A stretch of DNA of 64,000 bases from Fragum whitleyi (taxonomy: Eukaryota > Mollusca > Bivalvia > Cardiida > Cardiidae): assembly GCA_948146395.1 (NCBI GenBank), contig OX411543.1, forward strand, positions 51,316,017-51,380,016, in the 5' to 3' direction. Each line of letters starts with the position of its first letter. Within the stretch, counting starts at the first letter, position 1. The translations under genes were made by a program, and so were the position numbers. The notes beneath the pieces were generated by a model. That model did not search any database and had not been told where the DNA came from. It saw only the letters and a program-made list of their open reading frames with translations. This document shows, piece after piece, positions 35,699-47,300 of this stretch.

Positions 35699-35956
35699 AA
35701 CAAGGCGAATGATTTTGGATCGATTTCGACCGAGTTTTGAGTGAAATTAAAGGAAAGTAATACATATCGCTTACTGCGTCCAAATTGGACGAAATTAGCG
35801 AAAGTTTATTACCGTCCTTTAAAAAAGCAATATTTTTGCTGTTTGTGTATATTTTCGGGTTACAGTTGGTTATATCGTAAAATTGACATTCATCTCTATG
35901 AAAGCCATTCTAAATCGATCACCCAGAGCTCAATTCATTCATATTGTACTAGCTGT
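35699..35956. mobile_element. Two MITE-1 fragments in opposite orientation
   Basis: 35699-35850 carries the 5' half (GCGAATGATTTTGG, core TCCAAATTGGACGAAATTAG). 35861-35956 carries the start of a reversed copy (CAGTTGGTTATATCGTAAAA). Confidence 0.6.
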
Positions 35957-36001
35957 GCTTAACTTGTGCTTATGTTTTCCCTTGAATTGACACTTACGGT
36001 A

Positions 36002-36664
36002 CAGTTAGTTTCATTGTGAAATGACTTTAATCTCAGTCAAAACCATTCTTAAACGCTCACTCAGCGCTCCATTCATTCATTCCAAACACTCACTCAAACC
36101 GATTTAAAAACATAGAATCAACAACGTCATTCAAAATAAATTTTGATATAGAAAAATGGCGATTTCATTGACATTATTCAAATTGTAAGCGTTTCATAGG
36201 TTCTTGAAAATATAGGACGATATGTTTTGATTTTGATTTGAATTGGGGTTTAACGTCGCTTTCAACAATCTTTCAGTTATATCGCGACGACTGGAGCCCC
36301 TAACGATGGATCCCTGGTATTTCTCACACCAGTACTACCACCACATCCCTTTCCTAGCCTCCAGTTGCTATTCCACATAGGTTTACGATTATCTACCCAT
36401 TGGTGGAAGACAAATGTCGGAAAGGATAAGTGTCGCGGCCGGGGATCGAACCCGTGCGAATATAGACCCCTGGATTACGATATGTTTTGAATTTGTATGC
36501 ATATTTTATTAAAGGGAGGTAATTAATATCGCAAATTTTGTTTTTCTGTTTGCGAATTACCTACCATTAAATTCACTCAAAACTCGCTCCACACACTCAT
36601 TCAATTTCATTCCAAAATAATTCCAAAATCATTCACCTTGTCAATTTCACGATGTTGTTAACTG
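36002..36664 (-). mobile_element. MITE-1 copy, split by a SINE
   Basis: TA-CAGTTAGTTTCATTGTGAAA to CACGATGTTGTTAACTG-TA. The two halves fit the consensus once 36231-36476 and one copy of the target duplication are removed. Confidence 0.88.
36231..36476 (-). mobile_element. SINE-A inside MITE-1
   Basis: It is flanked by an exact 14-bp duplication ACGATATGTTTTGA (36217-36230 and 36477-36490). Core CCTAGCCTCCAGTTGCTATT and reversed B box GGGGATCGAACCC are present; most of the A-box half is lost. Confidence 0.9.
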
Positions 36665-37070
36665 TACCCATGTGGAAATAGAGTATTGAGTATCGGTAAA
36701 ATGAAAAGTTGACACCGACATTAGATCAAGGAACCCCATAGGTAATCGATTTATAAGTCGCATTTAACGAGAAAGGATGACACAAAATGCGGATTAAGAG
36801 AGAAAATTAACTTTTCATAGGTGAATGTGTTTGAATAGACCCATGTTGCCAACAACGCTTCCGAATGAAAAAGAATCTCACCTGTCTGGATATATGCACG
36901 CTGTGTTTTCATTGAAGTTCGAAATGGAGTAAATTTGTTTAAGATGTCGTTGTTGTTGTTTTAAAGACAATTTTATTAAACTTGTGGGTATTTTTTTTTT
37001 CGTTTTTTTTTTTTTTTCAAATAAATAATACAGTATATTAACTGACCACATGAAGAGTGGTAACGGACTT

Positions 37071-37858
37071 ATCTAACTCACAGGTAGCCAATACGGGTGG
37101 GGATAGTGAAATATTACCAAATATTAACCACAAAAAAAATCATTATATTAATATTTTTTATCACAATACATAATATAGACAAGGTCCCGAACTACCCACT
37201 TTCGTGCAGAAAATCTGGTCGACAGAGATCGCGCAAGTCCCATTTACACCTATAAATCCATGTTAAATACGATGCTCTACTTAAATTACTAATTGCATTC
37301 TAAAGATAACATCTTTTCCTGTCACTTACCACCTAATTCTTTGCAGAAATGCAAACAATCTAATGGGTATTCACTTTTCAATTTGATACCTGGAAGAAAA
37401 CATTTTTGCATCAGCCATTTTTGTTTATAAGCCTTTGACCAATCAGATAGCCTGATTCTACAGTTTAATTGTAACAGGTTATCTGATTGGTCAAAAGCTT
37501 ATAAACAAAAATGGCCGTTGCAGAAATGTTTTCTTCCAGATTCCAAATTAAAAAGTAAATATGAACTGAATTGTTGGCATTTCTGAAAAGAATTAGATCG
37601 TGAAGGACAGGAAAAAATATTTTCTATAGAATTCAATCAGTAATTTAAGTAGAGCATTGTATTTAACCTGGGTTTATAGGTGTAAAGTGAAATTGCGCGA
37701 TCTCGGCCGACCAGATTTTCTGCATAAAAGAGGGTAGTTCGGGACCTTGTCTATATTATACATTGTGATAAAAAAAATAGTATGACAATTTTTTGTGGTT
37801 AATTTTTGGTAAAATTAGACTATCCTCACCCGTGTTGGCTACCTGTGATCTAACTAGT
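37071..37858. repeat. Long palindrome, ~790 bp
   Basis: Arms of about 390 bp meet near 37468. Matching pairs include TCACAGGTAGCCAA / TTGGCTACCTGTGA, AGGTCCCGAACTACCC / GGGTAGTTCGGGACC, TTTATAAGCCTTTGACCAAT / ATTGGTCAAAAGCTTATAAA. Mismatch is modest. It ends about 300 bp upstream of the METTL24-like start codon. Confidence 0.88.
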
Positions 37859-38159
37859 TATTACTTGAATCAGAATTTGCAGATAATTTGTGCACATTGG
37901 TATGCCACACACATGATTGAAGGATTTTTTTTGTTGTCGTCGTAGCGTGTTTTATTCAAGCTTTAGTTACGACTTTGAAAAGGCCCACTCACGAATTTAT
38001 ATTTCTCAAACAAAATGGCGGACAATATTGGAGTTCAAATGTCATTTCATTTAGAATTTATGTTTAATTGGTCATTCGATTTTCGATTGACACCAGGAAT
38101 ATGTTTATTACAGGTGCCTACAATAAAACAGTTTACGAGAAGGAAACTTTTCCTCCACA

Positions 38160-38390
38160 ATGAAAAGGCAAAGTGCAGTGACCTTATGCTTGGTTTTTGC
38201 TGCGGGAGTTGTGTGTATTTTCACAGTGTCCCAGACCCAGGATTTAACTGCAGTCATCAACCAACCGGCCGTCAAATTCGTACGAGATCTTGTACCGTCA
38301 CAAAGCCGACCATATGTTAATGAAAGGAGATTTCCAGTAGTGAAGAAAGCACCCCACCCTATACCTGGCTTTCAGTCAGACGTTTATTTA
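38160..38390 (+). CDS. METTL24: METTL24-like coding exon 1 (start, membrane anchor)
   Basis: The exon has 77 codons from ATG and ends in phase 0 at GTAAGT. It holds the signal-anchor and a basic stem (RRFPVVKKAPHP). An acceptor-like TTTATTACAG at 38104-38113 suggests this exon begins at 38114. That would remove the out-of-frame ATGGCGG at 38015 from this exon. Confidence 0.85.
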
Positions 38391-41300
38391 GTAAGTTGTA
38401 TTTGGCACATACTTGCCCCCAAGGGAAGACTTTAAGCCCATTAAGAGGCCTTTAATTCTATGAAATCCTTTAAATCCTTTTTTTCTTTAAACCTTAAAAT
38501 AAACGTATGTATACTCACGACCAATGAAAATGCACCACCTCACTTTTTTCTCACATATTTATTTAATGTACCAAAACCCCAGACATGAATATTACAAATC
38601 TAACTAGGTTTGTAATGGATCATTTACTACATAATAATGTTAGAGTAAGGTCAGAAACGGTCGAAGGTTTTTGAACCTATAAGAAAAAAGTTAAAAATCG
38701 TTTATCTTATATCTGCAAAGCAGGTTTGCAAACCATTTCTGTCGTTCGATTTGCGATAACGTAACCTCTAACTCAGTACAAAAATGCTGGCTATTACTTT
38801 TTGGAACGGTTGCCATGGTCTAAACAGTTGGGTCGTGCATAGGCTAAGGCTCAATAATTTCTAGGATTTATGCTGTACCTCCCGCGTCCCTGATGGACCT
38901 AAAATTTGATTTAGAGTTTAAATCACTCAAAAACACGAGTACTAAAGGTTATTTACGATTCTTTGACTTTAATTTGAAAGTTAAATACTGTTCGTAGTTA
39001 AATCTCATGCCATACGTAAGTCGAGATCACTTTACTGCTATTTACTTAGGACAAATGTGAAATCTTATGCTGTATTTCCATTCTCTAAGAAATAGAAATT
39101 TTAATTATGCGATTTAAAACTTGTTTCAAAAGTACAATTAACTGAACAAGCCCAAAAGAGCCGTTTTAATGACCACCAAACGAACAACGACGTCTTATGG
39201 TTGATGTGCAGACATGCAATTTCTACATGGTCGTTTATAGGTTGAAAGGCTATAAAGAGAGTTCAATTGAAAATTTTCTAATTTGGGAAAGTTTTTGCAT
39301 TTTTTTTGGAGGTGCGTTTTTATTGCGATAAAAAGAGTTCAATTGAAAATTTTCTAATTTGGGAAAGTTTTTGCATTTTTTTTGGAGGTGCGTTTTTATT
39401 GCGATAAAAAGAGTTCAATTGAAAATTTTCTAATTTGGGAAAGTTTTTGCATTTTTGGGGGGTGGTGCGTTTTTATTGCGCTTGAGTATACATGTATTCA
39501 AATGAGAAAACTATTGGTTTTTTTGATATCAAACATCATCAGTAAGTATTAAACAAACAACTTTGTGTGTGTGTGTGTGTGCGGGGGGGGGGGGGGGGGA
39601 TTTGTTTCAACGTTTGTCCACTGATCACTTTCATGAGAAGAGGAACAGATCCATTAATTTAAAAGTATTGTTACCGAATTCGAAAGGAGACATTCTGTGT
39701 GAATTTTTATTTTCAATTTGATTCATCACGGGAGGTTACCAAAAGCAAGAAGCTTTAAATAAATTGCTCCGACGGTCATGAAAACAAAAACATTCACGTT
39801 GCCTGATTTATCATGTATAAAATCCTTTAAATTCATGAATGCCTGCTGGAGGGGGAAATGCATGTTACGTCATTCATTCTAAAACTCGTGGATACAGCTT
39901 TAATTAAACAGTTGTTACAAGATGTGGAACTACACATAGGATATATTCTATTGGCTAACAAATGTACTAGCTGTAGAAAACCAATCTTACGACATATCAC
40001 TCGTTCTGTGATTGTAATATATTTTAAGCTCATTTGTTTTTTCGAGAAAACCCGAGATATATTATAACTTCCTTCAATTTGTTTGGACCAAAAAAGAATG
40101 GCATCAAAATGATTGTTTGGTATTCAAAGAAGACATTCTTGCATCTGTTTTAAACAGGGCGTTGAAAAGAACGTGGAAATAATGTTTCTGGTAGAATTTT
40201 GATCAACATGAAATGATGTACTGAAAACAATTTTTATGCACAAGCTGAATGCGGGGTTTATCCCACGACACATACATAAAGAATACTAGTAGATGGTTCT
40301 AATTCTAATTCTAGAATTGTTAAAAATGTGTATTGTGGTATCTAAAAACGATTTCTTATATCAATGAAGGAGTTATATAACCTGAAATTATTGACATGAT
40401 TTGACCTTTATGCAACGAATAAATCAACCGATGAATACATTTACCATCGAGGAATATCGGTGGTTACGGAAAGATTCGTCTTAACCCGGCGGACTATGCT
40501 TTCATATAATCATAAAATTTTACCAACATTAACTTATGGTTCCTAGGTCGAGAGGTGTAGGTCGCAGTCATACGAAGTATACTACTGACGGTTCAAATCT
40601 TTACAATTTCTTTTTTTCCCCTTTTTTCCTTTAACATATCACAAAAAACACGAATGACTTTCTTGTGTTTTCTGGCGACATGTTTATGAGAAACCGTTAC
40701 TTTATACTTTAGTCATAGAAATTGTCTTCAACTTACTATTTTGTGGAAATTTGAACGAGCAAATTGTGAAGTGTAAATCAGTCTACAGCTTTTTAACAGC
40801 AGCTTGTAGAACCTTATTTGATATATTTGAGAGAACATACGGATTCTGAATTTGAAAGCATACAAACGATCTTTTTTGTTATTGTCTGAGAGATGCATAT
40901 AGAGATATTTGAGTTGAAAAGAAATTATAATTAAAAATGAAAAAAAAGTAAAGGGTAAGACATATATTATTGTTTTTGAAAAATCAAAATAAGATTAATC
41001 GAGGTTCGAACCACGGATCTTATGTTCTGCAGTTCGTCGACCTTACATTTATAATAGAAGAACCATCTACTTACGGTATCGCAAAATAAACAAATATATC
41101 ATCATGATCGACTCTCGAGAAAATACTAAAACTAACGATTATGTAAAGTTGGAATCAATGAAGCGTGTAATTATTTAGATAGAGGTCATGCTCAATCATG
41201 TCAGAAATTTAAGTTATAGTCCGTTTGACTTCTATATGGACCAACATTTCGCCGAAAATCTCAGAAATTAAGTTATGAAACACATATTTTTCTTGTCATA

Positions 41301-44300
41301 TCATTTTTTACAGCTAATACCATGACGAATTTTGTTTTTCAGAATTTTTGAATGTAAAATAATGATTTTGTCCGTCCGTCTCCATGTTAACTTTCAGCAT
41401 TTCATACCTACGTGTTACTGTATTAAACGGAACAGCGAATTGTATAACCGAAAATAGTACTGATTTGCATAGGGGCCGAGTCAAAAGAGTAAGATTTTAA
41501 GTGAATTGTATTACTATAAAATCGAGTTTTTCAATATAATTAAGTTTGTCTAAGATTTTTGCTACCGTTGGACATCAAATCTGTGTATATTCTCTCTTTC
41601 ATCAGAAACTGTTTGACCAGATAATTGATTATTGATTTTATTCATTCTGAGATGAACCCCATATTTACATGTTAAGACCAATCAAAAAGCATTATTAAAC
41701 GAAGTAGTTGGGAATTTCTCGAGGAAAAATTGATGAAAAGGCGAGTAATAACGGTAAAAATCACGTGCTTTTTAAGTTTAGGATGACATGACCGTCGGTA
41801 TGCTAATTAGCATGTCCAAATAAGGAATAATGGGCATTTCATCTGTCAAAAGTTTAGTATGAAACCACGTGTTTTTACAATATATGTTGACATTTTCTTA
41901 CTGTTGAACAGCCTCCATCACCCCTCGTGTTTAAGAACGGATAATGCGAAAATATTAACATTAACTAGATAGACAAAATCATTATTTTGAAATCATTTTA
42001 TTTTCTAAAAATATTTTTTGGAATGGTATTAAGCTGAAATTAAGATTTCACTACATACAAATCCTTTAATCAAACGCAATTTTATGTAATTGATGAAAAG
42101 GTTGGTCCATATAGAAGTCAAACGGACTATATACACAGTTAACAACACTGTGAAATTGAGTTGAACAATTATGAAATCATTTCGGAGCGAAATCGAATGA
42201 GGGGAGGGGGGCGTGTTTTTGAATGTTTTTCAAGGGAGGTAGCACATAATCGATAATTGTGTCCAATAGAACAAAACAAACAATACTTATTTTACGGCGA
42301 TTCGATGAAATAATGTACACATCCTTTTCTGATTTTCTGCTTTCACAGATCTGCCCTGCGTTCAGGATCCCAAAACGGTACAAACAGTTTTCCAATTAAA
42401 CCCCGTTTCGCACGTGCATTACATGCAAAGCGTGGTATAATTTGAAAACTGTTTGCACCGTTTTGTCGGCCTGAACGGGGGCTGTTTTGACAGACAAATC
42501 AGACGCATATTTTCAACACCAGCTTGTGAAATTGTGCAGTTATTTGATGGATTTGATTGAAATGTTGATCATTCCGAACGATTTTGAATCGTTTTTGAAC
42601 AAATTCGAAGCGTTTTTGGTGGATAAGAGCGATTGTTTGGAATGAATAAGTTGAGCGCTTAGTGAGTGATTTTGAAAGGCTTTAATCGAAATGAGTGTTA
42701 CTTTCACGATGTGTTTCGAGAAGCTAATATTTTGATATGGGCCGGGTATGTTTGTCTGCTATATTATCTCTCAGAGAGCGGGTCCTACTCTCAACTATCA
42801 CAATATTCGATTGCCTCGGTGGCCTAGTGGTAAATGCACTCGACCCGTGACCTGGAGGTTGGTGGTTCTAGCCCCACTGTCGCCGGGGTGTGTTTATGTG
42901 CAAAACCCTTAAAAGCCAGCGCCAGTTTACCCAGCTGTAAAAATGGGTAGCAGTGTGTTTAAACCCCTGCCTCTCTCTCGAGGTCGTGAAAACATCAGGA
43001 TTGAGTGTTCGAGAGCGATTCTATAAGCTTAAGCTTTCGTCGCAATCGAACTAAATTAATTAGTATAAACTAGCATTGGAACTCTAGTTTGAATTATGAC
43101 CATTCTTTTTACTTAAACCCTCTCTACATTATGCAATACCTGCTGTCGGGCTCTTGCACCCACATACGGTCCCATTCTTTAAGAAATGTCGTTGGTTATT
43201 TCGAATCTTGTAATTACTTTATAGCTATCGGAACTAATTGTGTCAAATAATTTTGTGTATATTTTGTACATTAACAGAAATTTGACACAAGTAGATACAT
43301 CGATTCCGACGGTCGTGTTTTTATTCCAAATGAGGATGTAATGAACAACATGACTAGGGACGAATTGGAGGAATTGTATTACAGGTAAATTTTGATTTGT
43401 CAGGCGAAAAGGGACCAACTTGGTAGAGCGTAAAGTGTTCACCCTAGTCAGTCTGCGCGAAATGCGCAGTCTGACTAGGGCGATACTTTTCAGACTTGGC
43501 TGATATTACTTACGTCTAGGGGAACTTTTTCAACAACCGGCGAACTGTCAAGAATCTTTAGTGTAACTCCGGTCCATATAACCAAATGTTCAAGGTGATC
43601 TCTGATTGGTCAATATTATTGAAATTCAAAATTGTTTGGATATTTTTCACCGATTATAATCTGTTATTGAAATGCAATCGAAAAGTTCAAGATTTTAAAC
43701 TATTTCCCGGTACAATAGCTGTTTTTAAATATGGGTATATTTCTTTGAGGGGCCGGAAAAACAGCTTCGCGGTAAGGGTAATCTCAAAAATGGACCAAAA
43801 ATCGTAGAGAAAATGGATCATGTCATACTAATTTTCATTTAATTTCATGCGCAAATGAACGGACCTCAATTTAAGACAAGTTTGATCACTTTCGCATTCT
43901 CTTGGGCTGAACTATAACCGGAAATGATATAATGGTCGCCTACGGAAAATGAATTAGTTCACCTAGACCCAAAATTATCTAGAATTATAATTCTACCTGT
44001 CTCAAGTTTCTGTATAAAGATTTTTGAAATCCGACGTCTGATTGACGTATATTCGAATTATCTCTTTTCAAATATTTATTATACGATGTTCCCATTCGAT
44101 CCATTTTTGTGTGACGGATCACAAGGACATATATAATACAAAACAATGAATATCACAATGAAAAATAATACTAAATAATACAGACCAGTATATGGAGTTT
44201 GCTGTAATTTTGTAACTTGAGATTTCAAGATATTTCAGCGAAAAAAAATATTTGTCTGAACTTACGGACTTACCGTTTTACATTAAAAAAGGAGACCAGA

Positions 44301-47300
44301 ATTAAAAAAAATGGCGATTATTATCTATTACATATATTTAACATTTTTCTTTGCTTTTATTTTACAGATATATAGAAAACCTACAGATTATTTGCCCTAG
44401 GATGCGACATATTGGTAACGATTATGACGGAGGGTACCATGTTTGTGAGCCGGCCTTACCGAATGATTGTCTTGCTTATTCTTTTGGGTAAGATGGTCAC
44501 GTTCGTTAGGCCTATTCAATATTTGCGCCTGTGCGTAAGATTTCCAACAATTTCAAATAAACACAAAGTATAAAGACTCTGACCAGACTGTGCATCCGCA
44601 CAGCCTGTCCAGAGTCTTCACTATGAGTTTTGTAAATAGATTTGGTCCCGAAGTATCTGTAGAACATCAGCTAACTTTATATTTACAGTATGTGGCTGTG
44701 AACGCTACTCAATGTTTGCCTCTCACACACATTTCAAACTGTTTGAAACGCCTCTCACACACATTTCAAATTGTTTGAAACGCCTCTCACACACATTTCA
44801 ACCTGTTTGAAACGCCTCTCACACACATTTCAAACTGTTTGAAACGCCTCTCACACACATTTCAAACTGTTTGAAACGCCTCTCACACACATTTCAAATT
44901 GTTTGAAACGCCTCTCACACACATTTCAACCTGTTTGAAACGCCTCTCACACACATTTCAAACTGTTTGAAACGCCTCTCACACACATTTCAAACTGTTT
45001 GAAACGCCTCTCACACACATTTCAAACTGTTTGAAACGCCTCTCACACACATTTCAAACTGTTTGAAACGCCTCTCACACACATTTCAAACTGTTTGAAA
45101 CGCCTCTCACACACATTTCAAATTGTTTGAAATGTCTCGCACACACATTTCAAACTGTTTGAAACGCCTCTCACACACATTTCAAACTGTTTGAAACGCC
45201 TCTCACACACATTTCAAACTGTTTGAAACGCCTCTCACACACATTTCAAATTGTTTGAAACGCCTCTCACACACATTTCAAACTGTTTGAAACGCCTCTC
45301 ACACACATTTCAAACTGTTTGAAACGCCTCTCACACACATTTCAAACTGTTTGAAACGCCTCTCACACACATTTCAAACTGTTTGAAACGCCTCTCACAC
45401 ACATTTCAAACTGTTTGAAATGTCTCGCACATGCTCATTTATGATTCGTCAAGTAAAAGGACCATCTTAAGGAAGTACGAAAAGTGCCCTTCCGGTCAGA
45501 CTGCGCAGGTTGACCAGGGTCGAAATTTTCTCTTTTACTTTATTTCGGAATCAACGAGATTAAATCCACCTTTCTATATATTTTTTCCGAAAATGGGACC
45601 TTTGTTTGACCAATGCTGAATCCAATCCCCTTTTTTCGTTACGTTTTTTTACGGAATTTACAGATGTTTCTTTTTAACAGGACGGATTGCACTTATATCA
45701 TAAATATCATAAATGTTACTCTGAACCCCTGAAAATGCTATGATCTTAATATCATGCTAGTGTTATGAAAATTATCTGTTGTAACTCAATAAGAACCTTT
45801 GTTCATCTCATAACCTTTATGAAATTTACCAAATTTATTATGCACGCGCATCGATCAATGAAACGTGTGCTTTCGAACGACACAATCTTATTGTATTTGG
45901 GAATTAACTTCTTTTCGAGGCACTGTTAACGGTAGTAGTATATTTAAAAATATATTTCGAATTTATGGATCACCCCTCGAAACATTGTTTGTTTCAGAAA
46001 TAGAAAAGACTACTCGTTTGATGACGGATTGGCGTTCCATTATAATTGTGAAGTTCATTCTTTTGATCCAAAGTAAGTCAAGTGAGGATTATTTCTCTTT
46101 TTTGGTGTTTTTATGCCCCCGCATCGATAGATCGGGGGCATATTGTTTTACTCATGTCCGTCTGTCTGTCTGTCCGTCTGTCTGTCTGTCCGTCTGTCCG
46201 TCCGTCTGTCCGAAAACTTAACCTTGCCAATATCTTCAAGCCTATTAAAGATACAAAGCTCATATTTGGCATGATGATAGATCCCAATGATTCGCATCCG
46301 CTGGTACCAAAGTCAAGGTCATGTGACAAGGTCAAGGTCATCTGTCAAGGTCAAACTTTGAAAAAAAAATGCCGTTACGGGGGCATTCGTGTTTCACAAA
46401 CACATTCTGTTTTTTCTTTGAGAAAAAACTGAACGATAACTTATACTAAATAGAGATCAGACCGGCACTATATTACATCTCGATGGACTACAAAATGTAA
46501 TTTAAATTTGGTTTTCCTTTCAAAAGTCAAAATTTCCTGTCGCTTTTTATGCCTCCCCTTATAAAAATGGCGACAATAGAAAAAAATGTCTTTGTCTTTA
46601 CCTTTGTCCTTTGTTGGTGTTTTTTTTCTATTGAAAAGCGAAGAACGCTACAAGAAGGGCTAAAGAAACATTGGTTTGTTGTTAGAATCAAAAAGCGTTT
46701 CTCTGAAATTCAAAATTTGTATAAATCTTAACATTTTATTTTAAAACGATAAAATATATTTCAAACAATTATTGACACAAGAGAAAAATCTTTGAATCTC
46801 CATTGATATATAAATGCACGCGCGTGTAGAAATGTGAGTAGATGTGATATTAGAAAATGATCGAACTACACTAAAGACACACACTTACTGTTAGAAATAT
46901 CGTGAAATTGACATGTTGAATGATTATGGAATGAAATTGAATAAGCGTGAAGCGAGTTTTTAATAGTTTTCAAGGGAGATAGACCATTATTGATAATGAC
47001 GAAATTATAGATTTCTTTTACCCACCTACCAACGAAATCCACTCTCTTTTACCTTCACGAACAAATCAGACGTACAAATATTTGATCGATTTAATTGAAC
47101 TGTTGAGCATTTTAAACGATTTCTAACCGTTTTTGAACAATTTCGGAGCGTTTTTGAGCGATTCGAGTGGGTGTTTTGAATTTATGATTTAGGATGAATT
47201 TGATCGGAATGATTGTCAATTTCACGATGTGATAAACTATATCTGTTTTCATCCGTCTTTCCGTAATTCGTTACTAAACTTGTCCAGGGAATATCTCTGT

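Noticed and set aside
44718..45421. Regular 32-bp direct repeats resembling a CRISPR array
   Set aside because: Units abut with no unique spacers, there are no cas genes, and the DNA is animal-like; it is a minisatellite.
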